64,000 nucleotides of DNA, taken from positions 1-64,000 of the forward strand of contig CAMMTJ010000006.1 of NCBI GenBank assembly GCA_946499835.1, read 5' to 3'. Shown here in pieces: positions 47,401 to 55,325 of the stretch. Source of the stretch: an uncultured Bacillota bacterium. Lineage in GTDB: Bacteria > Bacillota > Clostridia > Christensenellales > UBA1242. The notes beneath the pieces are model-generated. The model was not told where the DNA came from. It was given only the letters and a program-made list of their open reading frames with translations, and made no database searches. The stretch's first letter is position 1, and each line of letters opens with the position of its first letter. The position numbers were made by a program, and so were the translations under genes.

Positions 47401-47755
47401 CATTTGTGTCCGTTATGTAGAAATAGCAACTTGCAGTCTTTCCGCCGTCTGCACTTGTTGCAGTGATATAACCTGTGCCAAACCCAACAAAAGTCACATT
47501 GCCATTGACATCGACTTGTGCAACATCGGAGTTGTTGCTTTCCCAAATTATCTCCTTGTTGGAGGCATTTTCTGGATAAATGGTTGCATTTAATGAAATT
47601 GTTTCATCAATATTTGCTTCAATATATGTTTTATCAAGTGAAATTCGCTCAACAGAAATAGAAACGCTTCCTATCACCATATCAACGGTTAGGTTTACAA
47701 TCAAAATTATAACCAGTGGAATCGCCACCATCAAAAAGATAAGAAGTTTTTTCAT
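41498..47755 (-). CDS. Giant secreted protein with Big_2 repeats and a C-terminal beta-helix
   Basis: 2085 residues. The hydrophobic N-terminus (MKKLLIFLMVAIPLVIILIV) is a signal peptide or anchor. About nineteen bacterial Ig-like group 2 repeats follow, each with a core such as L-P-N-D-A-x-N-K-x-V ... I-A-x-V-x-x-x-G. From about residue 1800 to 1960 the sequence changes to a right-handed parallel beta-helix pattern (RNIRFNNCIIENGG, EAYFTGCIIRNSF, VKVEDCIFARS), as in pectate-lyase-like proteins. There is no C-terminal anchor, so it may be held by the N-terminal helix or bound to another surface protein such as the MBG giant encoded next. GAGG lies before the ATG at the end of the permease gene. 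Confidence 0.9.
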   Translation of the reverse strand: MKKLLIFLMVAIPLVIILIVNLTVDMVIGSVSISVERISLDKTYIEANIDETISLNATIYPENASNKEIIWESNNSDVAQVDVNGNVTFVGFGTGYITATSADGGKTASCYFYITDTNVHQVILTAPQSELHIGTTMQLTTQVLPNEALNKNVTYTSDNTDIATVDANGLVYGLAVGNVRITARSVDGGYEDFVTLSVINPVTSIVLSETEAVTAQNYYQIRYTVYPANASNKSVTFEVDDPSIATVSATGQVAFNRTGTMNVTVTTVDGSYSQSMSITYTDGYAQDIKIEQMTYSGTLGDSVFVNYTTIPENLYNTEVTFHSDNEDVAYIDESGYLHMTGGGNTIIHVRVNKNANEVIERQILVFVESPAQSIDIDDVVTAEKSVTLSPQNFPESSTNTKFFFHSEDERIATVSADGVVSFIGDQARDVYITIYANEDFSQVSKRVKVTYTAGRATGFELKTDTLKIKFGESAVIDYDIYPANTTIRDFEIKADLSNGYEVVKVLSDCSLQAVRGGETTVIVSLLLYDGQIETKTLKVVVERDVEDIVFDIDLEMQNGVYVTAEQQVTLLAHTMPEDADSSAITWTVSDKNMGIISGNTFNFNSVGTVTLTAKSGDISKDIQIRYTGSYPISAEVGAIIEEEIVDIPTTMYVGDSFEVGIKSIFPSNTINKSISLYLSNQITSSTLGKVLEIQNGTVRAVAGGSATLSVNVSSTVLLVFEIEVIRLAQSIDVPITIKNSQITSSSIDLTANVLPNDTTNKEVKFEIIADELGIASLEGSRLTFEENGIVWIRATSLSNENVYLDFSVEKVQRDAGRIDPNQSQTTLNVGDTSIVDFTSCPDYARSQISVISQSSQGEDIISVVGTSITGCNVGQAVVEITLYDQNDDEVARYQITIFVAMRIEDISMKDSVDYYNGSYIIGSPNFALDFEVLPAGAGNANLNFEITEQYLESGASFTVASIDEDNIVFKRAGTIVLQVSSQDGSVVRQFRIRYTGGSAISATLNVEDEIFLNVDEEVFIEVESWLPADATNKDIELSEVGQESGLISLDNTRKSITARASGQTRVIIELSDNITRYITVNIIKKVTEISSQSEYISASNTVIISATALPADATNRTLSYRLEENDIASIEGNRVTFKKAGTVTVIISSTDGSEIEKRVQVISTMGYLANIVLNANERTLSKGGSFSLMVAQRVPNDATHNDVYFEIYSQSPANEQESEVISLSSSGLITALSGGQAVVRAYAYGVDGQTIEAFCTIYVSSAVTSIEVVFERELELYQNAYYVTSQSELAFDVNVYPLDANNKDLAIEVSNPSVARVEDGKIFFLSQGRVTIKIASKDTSSGEKSQTFTFYYTPSLLSASVDLSDFTNRTLTLDADANESYTFKVNSVVPKDNDFYTLSLTDMIEERYDEAKQVITFDGKTIYAQNGGSATFTLMVGGINVGQFTIYVKRYAQDIVLSHEDYVYTSQSSFSLQANAYPSDTHERTITYLSSDNSIASVNGNGLVQFSQFGQVTITMTIESETGKVIKKDVVVQYTNEVQEIEFAQTREKAYVGESIYLSITSKPNAAQPFETKWTVDNENIATLVYNEKTGQYQLTGKGVGKVNVTVKVVGKDISVTKTFEFCRQVSAITLSLDTSNDKNGYAPYRVFGSKKFVDGSFVEATYQMTFTTTSTDLSGVEFEWLSSDDSIATVDGNGLVTFHSAGSVTITVRQKPPYTGAYVTSDSYTFTLVDGVDVYNFSEFIQVHEALVSDNVYSNEAKGIVLHNNIIYDKNLSNTELRIMYNFIYGNGYMLDLTNASTIVGGNGYGKVIVDGRSGVLFDNITFRGQSFENDNNPALSKLSTVGTIIRVVNGSRNIRFNNCIIENGGICVEVEGSEAYFTGCIIRNSFSSGLVVARTPNGGVANVKVEDCIFARSLFGAIFMDIDRSETIDVYNHIDLVGNIRIYNWLTLDEIAEGMRGLLESYLGSFNFAVDPVITGIKNIIRDKCGNYVYHYNGKEYYEFGLLHANASLAGLVEFVSNGTYTLNTQNNYAIANNIGGTVAGIGQFTINIVTLYTKNVEPFIKPYDNYTTSIVENGIIQDIVLI

Positions 47756-47758
47756 TTT

Positions 47759-49372
47759 TTACGCCTCTATTGCTCTATATTTCTTTTCTAGTTTGAAAAA
47801 TAGTCTAAACACTTCAATGCATGCAAATGGAACACCAAAACCAAACAGCACCACATACATTGAAGGAAGTGAAAGGAAGAAAGACACGGCTATGCTTCCA
47901 ACTCCCATCAAAATGGCAATCACGAAGCCAAGGCTTATGCTCGCTGTGATGTTTTTGTTTGAATTTGTGATTTCTTTGCCGTCAAGATACATAAATTGTG
48001 GTTTCTTGATGTCAAGTGAAATTGAACTGCAAATGTTGCCGATGATAATGAGACTTACGGCAACTGCAATTATCATTGCATTTGCATAAGTCAAAAAGCC
48101 AGCAATAGCGAGTATGAGACAACTTATGAAGATTGCAGGCACTGACACAATGACATACAAAAGAAATTTGACAGTCACTTGTTTTTTGTATGAAACGGGA
48201 ATAATCTTTGTGTGGAAGAAATTTCCACCTTCACGCGTGATTGATGTCGCTGCAAAGGATGTTCCCATTGAGAGAAACATGATAAGCACCAGCACTGCAA
48301 TGCCAGGCAATATCCCCTCGCCTATCTCTGCCACACCGATGCTCGATGCAATCTCGCTTGAAAAGTAAACCATAAGCGGTGTCGTTATGATGACGGTCAA
48401 ATATTGGAAAGAATAATTGACTGAACGGAAGATTGTCACAAATTCTCTGAAAAATAGCGCCCTGCTCAGTCCCCTTTCCTTTATTTTTGTTTTCTTTTCA
48501 AAAGCAAAATTGTTTCCCTCAATGTTTGAAAGCAAAAGTTTGAGATAAAATTTCTTTGCAATTGAGAAGATGATAATTCCAAGCGCCACAACTATGAAAA
48601 GATTTATTGCTGCACTTGGCCAAAAGCGATATTGCAACAGACTGTTTTTGAAAAGCATTGGAAGATGAAGGTATGTGGCAATTTGTTTGATGTTCATTAT
48701 CACGCCTGCTGAAAAGACATCTTCAATGCTTCCCCCTTCCAAGATTGACATAATAAATTTCAACGCCATTACATACACATAAAATCCAACAGCCACACAA
48801 AGTATGTAAAGGAAAAGCATAACCACAAATTTTGTTTTCAAAAAAGAAACAACATACATTGCAGGCACTGAAAGCAAAATGGCAAACAGGAAAGGTATCA
48901 TAGGCAGGAAGATAAGATTTGGAAGAAGCATGACATAAAACAGCCAGCCTTGAACAGTTGCAATGCCATAAAGAATAAATACAGGAAGTGCGATAATGCT
49001 TGTAAAAATAAACTCGTAAATGAAAAGATAGGTTATTTTTGCAAGGAAGATCATTCTTCCGCTCAGTGGCAGTTTGAGTAGGTCACTATCAGAATTGAAA
49101 TAGAGCGTCTTTGTCGTCAAACTGAGTCCAAAGAGAAACTGGATAACTTGAACAATAAGCACAAAGTATATCACAAACTCTTGTTCCAAGTTTGCATCAA
49201 TGCAAACTCGGATGACGCTGTTGCAAGCAAAAAGAAGCACAGCCGCCAAGAGCCCAACGCCAAGGATTAAACAAAGGGTTTTTATTATACGCGCAAAAAG
49301 TCTCCCCTTTTCTCTGTTTTTTGGAGAGCGATTGACAAATTCAAGTTTGAGAAGTGTCAAAAATTGCGTCAT
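47759..49372 (-). CDS. ABC transporter permease (ABC-2 / Ecs-like), 537 residues
   Basis: Integral membrane subunit with around twelve to fourteen hydrophobic segments, for example ILGVGLLAAVLLFACNSVI, FVIYFVLIVQVIQFLFG and GILPGIAVLVLIMFLSMGTSF. The short cytoplasmic N-terminus (MTQFLTLLKLEFVNRSPKN) is typical of fused ABC-2 permeases. AAGGAAAA precedes the ATG. It begins 17 bp after the ATPase gene and its stop lies three bases before the Big_2 gene start, so the four genes form one operon. The transporter may take part in export or assembly of the giant surface proteins, or may protect against a compound; the sequence does not decide. Confidence 0.85.
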   Translation of the reverse strand: MTQFLTLLKLEFVNRSPKNREKGRLFARIIKTLCLILGVGLLAAVLLFACNSVIRVCIDANLEQEFVIYFVLIVQVIQFLFGLSLTTKTLYFNSDSDLLKLPLSGRMIFLAKITYLFIYEFIFTSIIALPVFILYGIATVQGWLFYVMLLPNLIFLPMIPFLFAILLSVPAMYVVSFLKTKFVVMLFLYILCVAVGFYVYVMALKFIMSILEGGSIEDVFSAGVIMNIKQIATYLHLPMLFKNSLLQYRFWPSAAINLFIVVALGIIIFSIAKKFYLKLLLSNIEGNNFAFEKKTKIKERGLSRALFFREFVTIFRSVNYSFQYLTVIITTPLMVYFSSEIASSIGVAEIGEGILPGIAVLVLIMFLSMGTSFAATSITREGGNFFHTKIIPVSYKKQVTVKFLLYVIVSVPAIFISCLILAIAGFLTYANAMIIAVAVSLIIIGNICSSISLDIKKPQFMYLDGKEITNSNKNITASISLGFVIAILMGVGSIAVSFFLSLPSMYVVLFGFGVPFACIEVFRLFFKLEKKYRAIEA

Positions 49373-49389
49373 TTGTTTTCCTTTTGTAT

Positions 49390-50244
49390 TTATTTTTTAT
49401 TTTGTGATTTTTCTGTCTTTAATTTCTTTTTCTCTTCTTTTAATTTCTGTTTTTCTTCCTTTCTTTTTTTGTGATCTGTTTTGCTTTTTGTCTTCTTGTC
49501 TTCAACTTTGATCACTTTCGCTCTTGTTTCTCTTGTCATAGCAAGGAAGTATGTTTCAAGTGGAACAGGGCTTTCTTTCATAAACTTTTTCACATCAATG
49601 ATTTCCATAAGTTGTCCATGGTTCATAATTGCCACTCGGTCACAAAGTTTTTCAACCATGTCGATATTGTGTGAAGAAAAGAAAACTGAATTGCCCATCT
49701 TCTTGTGCGCTTTCATATATTCTTTGATTTCAAAAGTGCTTTGAGGATCAAGCCCCATAAGTGGCTCGTCAAGCACCCAAAACTTTGGATTGTGAATGAG
49801 TGCGGCAATGATACAAATCTTTTGTTTCATACCGTGAGAATAAGATCTTATCTGTTTGTCTATTGCATGTGCCATATTGAAAAGTTTTGAAAAAATTTCA
49901 ATTCTCTCTTCAATCACCTTTTTTGGCACACGATAAATATTTCCCATATAATTGACATACTCACGTCCTGTCAAGTTTTCATAAACGGCATGGTTGTCAG
50001 GCACGTAGCCGATGTTAAGTTTTGCCTCAATAGGATTTTTTTGAATATCAAACCCACAAACTTTGATTTGCCCCTCTTCAAAAGGGATGATTCCTGTCAA
50101 GCATTTGATAGTTGTTGATTTTCCTGCACCATTTTTGCCAAGAAAACCAAAAATTTCACCATCTTTTATGGTGAGATTCAAGTTTTTGACAGAATAAAAA
50201 TCTGAGTTCTTGTATCTTTTTGTAAGCCCTTTTATTTCTAACAC
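49390..50244 (-). CDS. ABC transporter ATP-binding protein with a lysine-rich C-terminal tail
   Basis: The 284-residue ATPase subunit drives the permease encoded next. Walker A FGFLGKNGAGKSTT, signature YSHGMKQ, Walker B FWVLDEPLMGLDP and the switch SSHN are all present. After about residue 235 comes a highly charged tail of lysine and glutamate (KKTKSKTDHKKRKEEKQKLK and on), roughly 50 residues, not usual for the family. The longest frame starts at a TTG (50259); the GTG at 50242-50244 has GGAGAGG six bases upstream and yields the usual LEIKGLTKRYK start. It is the first gene of the operon with the two giant surface proteins. Confidence 0.9.
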   Translation of the reverse strand: MLEIKGLTKRYKNSDFYSVKNLNLTIKDGEIFGFLGKNGAGKSTTIKCLTGIIPFEEGQIKVCGFDIQKNPIEAKLNIGYVPDNHAVYENLTGREYVNYMGNIYRVPKKVIEERIEIFSKLFNMAHAIDKQIRSYSHGMKQKICIIAALIHNPKFWVLDEPLMGLDPQSTFEIKEYMKAHKKMGNSVFFSSHNIDMVEKLCDRVAIMNHGQLMEIIDVKKFMKESPVPLETYFLAMTRETRAKVIKVEDKKTKSKTDHKKRKEEKQKLKEEKKKLKTEKSQNKK

Positions 50245-50366
50245 TTTTTTCCTCTCCAAACATCCAAAATTATTCTAGCACAGATAGGGCGAATTGTCAA
50301 TATTATAATTATATTATATATATAAGAGCCCATGGTTCTTAACGCTAGTCAAAATAGCCTGTTTGA

Positions 50367-50401
50367 ACAAAAAAAGATGCAAGTGTTTTGCATCTTTTTC
50401 T
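50367..50401 (-). terminator. Terminator of the phosphoketolase gene
   Basis: Stem AAAAAGATGCAA / TTGCATCTTTTT with a 5-base loop. It lies just past the stop at 50403 and separates the gene from the ABC operon. Confidence 0.85.
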
Positions 50402-50402
50402 A

Positions 50403-52751
50403 TTAGTTTTCCCATTTCCATGAAGTGACTTCGTCTATGTCCACGCCATACTTTGCAATGTGCTCTTTGTGTTTTTTGAGCAATGAGTCCATTTTGTCAA
50501 TCAAAGACTTGCACTCTTTTTCTTTTCCAAGCAGTTTGATTGCTGACTTGACAAGATTGAACCTGTCAATTTTGTTTTGCACACGCATATCAAAAGCAGT
50601 CGTGATTGACCCTTCCTCCATGTAACCATGCACATCAAAATTTTGATTGTGACGACTCACCAAAAACTCATGGATGAGTTTTGGATAACCATGAAAGGCG
50701 AAAAGCACAGGTTTATTCTTGGTAAAAAGTGCGTCAAAATCTTTGTTTGACAATCCGTGTGGATGCTCTTTGATTGACTCCATTCGCATGAGATCGACCA
50801 CATTCACAAAACGAATTTTGAGTTTTGGCAATTCTTTTCGAAGTATGCTTGTTGCAGCAAGTGCTTCCAGCGTTGGTGTGTCGCCAGCACAGGCAATAAC
50901 AATGTCAACCCCTTTTTTGTCAGAACTTGCCCAGTCCCACACTCCAATACCTTTTGTGCAGTGCTCGTCTGCTGATTTTACGTCAAGCCATTGATAACTT
51001 GGATGCTTTGAGGCAACTATCACATTGATATAATTTTTGCTTGCCTGACAGTGATGATAACATGAAAGCAGGCAGTTGGAATCTGGTGGAAGATAAACTC
51101 TGACAATGTCTGCCTTTTTGTTTACAACATGGTCAAGGAATCCAGGTTCTTGATGAGTGTAACCATTGTGGTCTTGTTGCCATACGTTTGAAGTGAGGAG
51201 AAGGTTGAGTGATGGAATAGGTTTTCGCCAAGGCAAATCGCCACAAATTTTGAGCCATTTTGCGTGTTGTGACACCATTGAATCTACCACTCTGATAAAG
51301 GCTTCATAACTTGCAAACATACCCTCTCGCCCTGTCAAAATATAACCTTCAAGCCATCCTTCACAGCAGTGTTCACTGAGGAAAGAATCAACAATTCTAC
51401 CATCATTTGCAAGGGCTTCATCACTTGGATAAATAGTCGCATTAAAGTCTCTTTTTTCACTTTCAAAAACATGATAAAGCCTGTTTGACATCGCCTCATC
51501 TGGACTGAAAATTCTGAAATTTTTTCTATCCCTGTTTTCCTCGAAAATATCGCGGATATAGCCACTTAAAACAAGCATATCTTGGGCTTTTATTTCACCA
51601 GGATTTTGAAATTTTAAGGCATATTTTTTCCAGTCTGGAAGAAGCAATTTTTTGACATTTTTTCCACCATTTGTCACAGGGTTTGCACTTATTCTTTTCT
51701 CCCCTTTTGGTGCAATTTGCCACTCCTCTTTTAAGCGATAATTTTGGTCAAAAAGTTCATCTGGTCTGTATGATTTAAGCCAGTTTTCAAGAAGAGAAAA
51801 GTGCTCTTCTTTGTCCATTGAAATTGGCACTTGGTGGGCTCTGAAAGAGCCCTCAATTTGCTTGCCATCAACCTCTTTCGGCCCAGTCCAACCTTTTGGT
51901 GAAGCAAGCACAATCATAGGCCAAATTGGACGCGCATCCACACCTTTTTCTCTTGCCAATTTTTGAATTTTTTTGATTTTTTCAATGGCTTTATCAAGTG
52001 CCAAAGCCATCTTTTTGTGCATACTTTTTGGCTCTTCCCCCTCCACAAAAATAGGCTCCCAGCCATAACCTTTCATAAGAGAAATAAGTTCACTTTTGTC
52101 TATTCTTGCAAGTATGGTAGGATTGGAAATTTTGTAGCCATTTAAGTGCAAAATTGGCAAAACTGCACCATCATTTTTTGCTGACAAAAATTTGTTTGAA
52201 TGCCATGAAGTTGCAAGTGGGCCAGTCTCTGCCTCACCATCCCCAACTATAACAGTAGCAATGAGATTTGGGTTGTCAAACACGGCACCAAAGGCATGAG
52301 CAAGGCTGTAACCAAGTTCGCCACCTTCATGCATAGACCCTGGTGTTTCTGGTGCAACATGGCTTGACACACCACAAGGAAAAGAGAATTGTTTGCAAAG
52401 TCTTGTCATGCCTTTCTCGTCAAGAGATACCTCTGGATATACCTCGCTGTAACGTCCTTCCAAATATGAATTTGCAACAAAAAAGTTTCCACCATGACCA
52501 GGCCCAGAAATCAAAATCATATCAAGGTCATACTTGTTGATTACCCTATTCAAATGTGCATAGACAAAATTTTGTCCAGCAACAGTTCCCCAGTGACCGA
52601 CAATCTTTCTTTTGACCTGACCACGTGAAAGTGGTTTGCGAAGCAAAGGATTGTCAAGAAGATATAATTGTGCAACCGACAAATAATTTGCCGCTCTCCA
52701 ATATCCATCAACTTTTTTAAGATAATTTTCAGAAGAATAAAAATCTTTCAT
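50403..52751 (-). CDS. xfp: Xylulose-5-phosphate/fructose-6-phosphate phosphoketolase
   Basis: Thiamine-diphosphate enzyme that cleaves xylulose 5-phosphate, and often fructose 6-phosphate, with phosphate to acetyl phosphate plus a shorter sugar phosphate. 782 residues, normal for the family. Typical motifs include GHWGTVAGQNFVYAHLNR, ILISGPGHGG, GELGYSLAHAFGA, the ThDP site VGDGEAETGPLATSWH, and SPDEAMSNRL and TSNVWQQDHNGYTHQEPG in the later domain. The ATG at 52749-52751 has GGAGG upstream; the longer frame adds 21 residues without support. The gene is monocistronic. It suggests a phosphoketolase shunt in which pentoses ferment to acetate via acetyl phosphate. Confidence 0.97.
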   Translation of the reverse strand: MKDFYSSENYLKKVDGYWRAANYLSVAQLYLLDNPLLRKPLSRGQVKRKIVGHWGTVAGQNFVYAHLNRVINKYDLDMILISGPGHGGNFFVANSYLEGRYSEVYPEVSLDEKGMTRLCKQFSFPCGVSSHVAPETPGSMHEGGELGYSLAHAFGAVFDNPNLIATVIVGDGEAETGPLATSWHSNKFLSAKNDGAVLPILHLNGYKISNPTILARIDKSELISLMKGYGWEPIFVEGEEPKSMHKKMALALDKAIEKIKKIQKLAREKGVDARPIWPMIVLASPKGWTGPKEVDGKQIEGSFRAHQVPISMDKEEHFSLLENWLKSYRPDELFDQNYRLKEEWQIAPKGEKRISANPVTNGGKNVKKLLLPDWKKYALKFQNPGEIKAQDMLVLSGYIRDIFEENRDRKNFRIFSPDEAMSNRLYHVFESEKRDFNATIYPSDEALANDGRIVDSFLSEHCCEGWLEGYILTGREGMFASYEAFIRVVDSMVSQHAKWLKICGDLPWRKPIPSLNLLLTSNVWQQDHNGYTHQEPGFLDHVVNKKADIVRVYLPPDSNCLLSCYHHCQASKNYINVIVASKHPSYQWLDVKSADEHCTKGIGVWDWASSDKKGVDIVIACAGDTPTLEALAATSILRKELPKLKIRFVNVVDLMRMESIKEHPHGLSNKDFDALFTKNKPVLFAFHGYPKLIHEFLVSRHNQNFDVHGYMEEGSITTAFDMRVQNKIDRFNLVKSAIKLLGKEKECKSLIDKMDSLLKKHKEHIAKYGVDIDEVTSWKWEN

Positions 52752-52840
52752 TTTTCCTCCACACATGAGAATAATATACCACAAATGCACATTTTTTACA
52801 TAATAAATGCACAAAAAATGATTAAAAGTTTGTTTTTTGC

Positions 52841-52868
52841 GAAAAATAACAGCCTTAAATTGGCTGTC
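52841..52868 (-). terminator. Terminator after era
   Basis: Stem ACAGCC / GGCTGT with a 7-base loop; a T-rich stretch follows on the minus strand. It closes the yqfC-yqfD-ybeY-era transcript. Confidence 0.7.
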
Positions 52869-52881
52869 ATTTGAAATTTTA

Positions 52882-53721
52882 TCACCCCTGCGACATCAAA
52901 TCTTTGACTTTGTTTGGCTTGTTTCTCCAGTTTTCTTCCACTTTGACAAAAAGTGAAAGCATAACTTTTTTGCCAAGCAAATCTTCGGCATAAAGTCTTG
53001 TGTTTTGTCCAATTATTTTAAGATTTTTTCCACCTTTTCCAATAATTATTCCCTTATGTCTTGCCTGCTCGCACACAATGTCTGCTTCTATAAAAACAAT
53101 ATTTTCTTTTTCGTCAAATTTGACGATTTCAATGGCAATACCATGAGGCACTTCTTGATCCAAAATTTTCAAAGCCTCTTCACGAATTTGTTCTGCAATC
53201 AAAAATTTGATGCTTTTATCGGTATATTCATCACTATCAAACAAAAAGTTTTTTTCTTTTGATTTTGGAAGTTTTTTTATTATATATTCTTTCAAATTTT
53301 CAAGATTTTTTCCAGTAAGAGATGATATTTCAAAATCACAAGGAAAATCTTTGACTTTTTTGTCTATCTTGGTCTTCACCAAGACTTTTTCACCTTGAAG
53401 ATGATTGAAATAACCTTGTTCCTCTTGGTCAAATTCTTTTGTTCCGTCAACAAGATACAAAATGAGATCAACGCCTGCAATAGCCGAACGCACATTTTTC
53501 ATCATTGATCTGTCAAGTTGATTTTTTGATCTATGCACTCCTGGCGTATCCACAAAAACAACCTGAAATTTTTCACCATTCATTACGCCCAAGATGTTAT
53601 CTCTTGTCGTTTGTGGCTTTGCTGAAACAATAGCAACCTTTTCACCAACCAAGGCATTGACAAGACTGCTTTTGCCAGCGTTAGGTCTGCCAACAACTGC
53701 AACATATCCAAAACTATACAT
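52882..53721 (-). CDS. era: GTPase Era
   Basis: Essential GTPase that binds the 3' end of 16S rRNA and assists small-subunit maturation. G1 GRPNAGKSSLVNAL is at residues 9-22, G3 DTPGVHRSKN follows, and G4 appears as TKID, a variant of NKxD. The C-terminal KH domain carries RHKGIIIGKGGKNLKIIG. At 279 residues it is slightly shorter than the usual 295-300, mainly in the GTPase domain. It starts two bases past the ybeY stop, so the two are coupled, matching their joint role in 16S rRNA processing. Confidence 0.97.
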   Translation of the reverse strand: MYSFGYVAVVGRPNAGKSSLVNALVGEKVAIVSAKPQTTRDNILGVMNGEKFQVVFVDTPGVHRSKNQLDRSMMKNVRSAIAGVDLILYLVDGTKEFDQEEQGYFNHLQGEKVLVKTKIDKKVKDFPCDFEISSLTGKNLENLKEYIIKKLPKSKEKNFLFDSDEYTDKSIKFLIAEQIREEALKILDQEVPHGIAIEIVKFDEKENIVFIEADIVCEQARHKGIIIGKGGKNLKIIGQNTRLYAEDLLGKKVMLSLFVKVEENWRNKPNKVKDLMSQG

Positions 53722-53723
53722 TT

Positions 53724-54197
53724 TTATCCCCTTTTTATATTGAAGTTTGCAAGCACATTTTCGGCAAGCGACATCATCTTTTTTTCATCCTCTTTTTCTA
53801 TATGGTCATATCCCAAAAGATGCAAAAAACCATGCAAGGCAAGAAATGCAATTTCCCTTTTGTAAGAATTGCCATACTCCTTTGCTTGCTGTTTTGCCTT
53901 ATCAACACATAATGCAATATCACCCAAGTTGAGCCAGCCATCAGGTTCTCTTTCACTATCGAAATCTTTGAGATGTTCTCCCTGCTTTATTTCCAGCATT
54001 GGAAAAGAAAGCACATCCGTGACCTTGTCAACACCACGAATGTTGTTGTTTAACTTTTGAATTTCTTCTTTTGAAACAAACTTGACACTGACAATCAAAT
54101 CTTCCACTTCGTTGTTTGTAAGTTCCAAGGCTTTGGCAAAAAGTTTTTTGATTAGTCCTTTTTTGCAAAAATGCCCACCATTAAAAATAACTTTCAT
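53724..54197 (-). CDS. ybeY: Endoribonuclease YbeY
   Basis: Zinc-dependent RNase acting in 16S rRNA 3'-end maturation and quality control. The 157-residue protein has the signature HGFLHLLGYDH, whose three histidines bind zinc. The upstream element NNIRGVDKVTDVLSFP is also typical. It lies directly between yqfD and era with no intergenic space. Confidence 0.97.
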   Translation of the reverse strand: MKVIFNGGHFCKKGLIKKLFAKALELTNNEVEDLIVSVKFVSKEEIQKLNNNIRGVDKVTDVLSFPMLEIKQGEHLKDFDSEREPDGWLNLGDIALCVDKAKQQAKEYGNSYKREIAFLALHGFLHLLGYDHIEKEDEKKMMSLAENVLANFNIKRG

Positions 54198-55325
54198 TTA
54201 TCCCCCAATTTCTCGTGATACTGTGATAACATAGGTGACATAAGTCACACCACCACCACTTTTAATCACACAATTCTCACTTTTTATTATCTCATTTTCT
54301 TGCAAAGAAATCAAGGCTTTTTGGCGTGCTTCTTCCACTTTTTCTTCTTTTTCTTCTTCAAAACTCTTTTCTATTGTTTGATAAATCACTTCCTTGTAAA
54401 CCTGTCTTTTTATCTTAAAAGGCAAAATATTGTTTTTAGAAAAATCTTGTTCACTCTCTTCCAAAATATAATATTCAAAGTCAACAGCCCTGTCATTTGC
54501 ATAAAGCACATTGCCAAACAGAGAAATTTGTGCATTTTCTATTACCCTGCCCGTTTCAATCATTTGAGTGTAACAGTCATAATGTGTGCTTTGCCCTTGC
54601 AAATAAACATCAGCCACAATAATCGCTTCTGGCTTGACATCCCTCTGTTCTCCGTCCGCATCAATGATATAAGGCATAACCAAGATGTCTCCTGCTTGCA
54701 CAATATCACCTTCATCAACCGCCAGAGTGCCTTGAATTAAGTTTATTTGCGTTATTTTTCCATCAAATTGAGAATAAATAGGTGAAAAATTGCCTTCCAT
54801 CTCTTCTGGAAGCAAACTCTCATTGATGCTTATAACCAAACTTTGCCCAACTATTGCCACACTAACAGAACTTATTCTCTCAAAATTTTCTTTAAGTTTT
54901 ATTTCAAGGTCTTTTGTGTTGATTGAATTTTTGTTCATGGAAGACAATTCTTTCCTCACAAAACCACTTATTTCATCACTAGAAAGATTTTGTGTGCCAA
55001 AAATGTCAATTTTCCAGATAAAATTGTATTGAATACAATAAAAAACAAAACAAAGAATCACGCCTGCAATTATGCCAAAACTCGTGAAAATTTTTTTAAG
55101 ATGATGAGAAGGTCCTTTATGTTTGACTTCCAAGATTTCAACGCCTTGACCTTTGAGAAGAGAGGAAACATTTTTCCAATCACGATAATTGACCTCAAAA
55201 ATGGTGATATTACTCTCAATTCTGTTTATTTTGTATAAAGTCACTCTTTTTGCAATTTCACAAAGTTTTTTCTCTTGATTTAACGATTTTATTTTGAAAA
55301 AAGTGTGGCTTGAAAAACTTTTCAT
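54198..55325 (-). CDS. yqfD: Sporulation protein YqfD
   Basis: A 375-residue membrane protein of the YqfD family, made under sigma-E in the mother cell of endospore formers. One membrane segment is near residues 95-115 (SFGIIAGVILCFVFY). FGTQNLSSDEI and a POTRA-like external stretch follow, with a long mixed beta region and a charged helix near 330-350. Its ATG overlaps the yqfC stop (TAATG). The presence of yqfC and yqfD suggests a sporulation-capable lineage, though not proof of sporulation. Confidence 0.92.
   Translation of the reverse strand: MKSFSSHTFFKIKSLNQEKKLCEIAKRVTLYKINRIESNITIFEVNYRDWKNVSSLLKGQGVEILEVKHKGPSHHLKKIFTSFGIIAGVILCFVFYCIQYNFIWKIDIFGTQNLSSDEISGFVRKELSSMNKNSINTKDLEIKLKENFERISSVSVAIVGQSLVISINESLLPEEMEGNFSPIYSQFDGKITQINLIQGTLAVDEGDIVQAGDILVMPYIIDADGEQRDVKPEAIIVADVYLQGQSTHYDCYTQMIETGRVIENAQISLFGNVLYANDRAVDFEYYILEESEQDFSKNNILPFKIKRQVYKEVIYQTIEKSFEEEKEEKVEEARQKALISLQENEIIKSENCVIKSGGGVTYVTYVITVSREIGG

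Noticed and set aside
41498..47755. CRISPR-like repeats from the regularly recurring motifs
   Set aside because: The repetition is at protein level (Big_2 modules of about 90 residues) inside one long open frame; DNA copies differ and no uniform short spacers exist.
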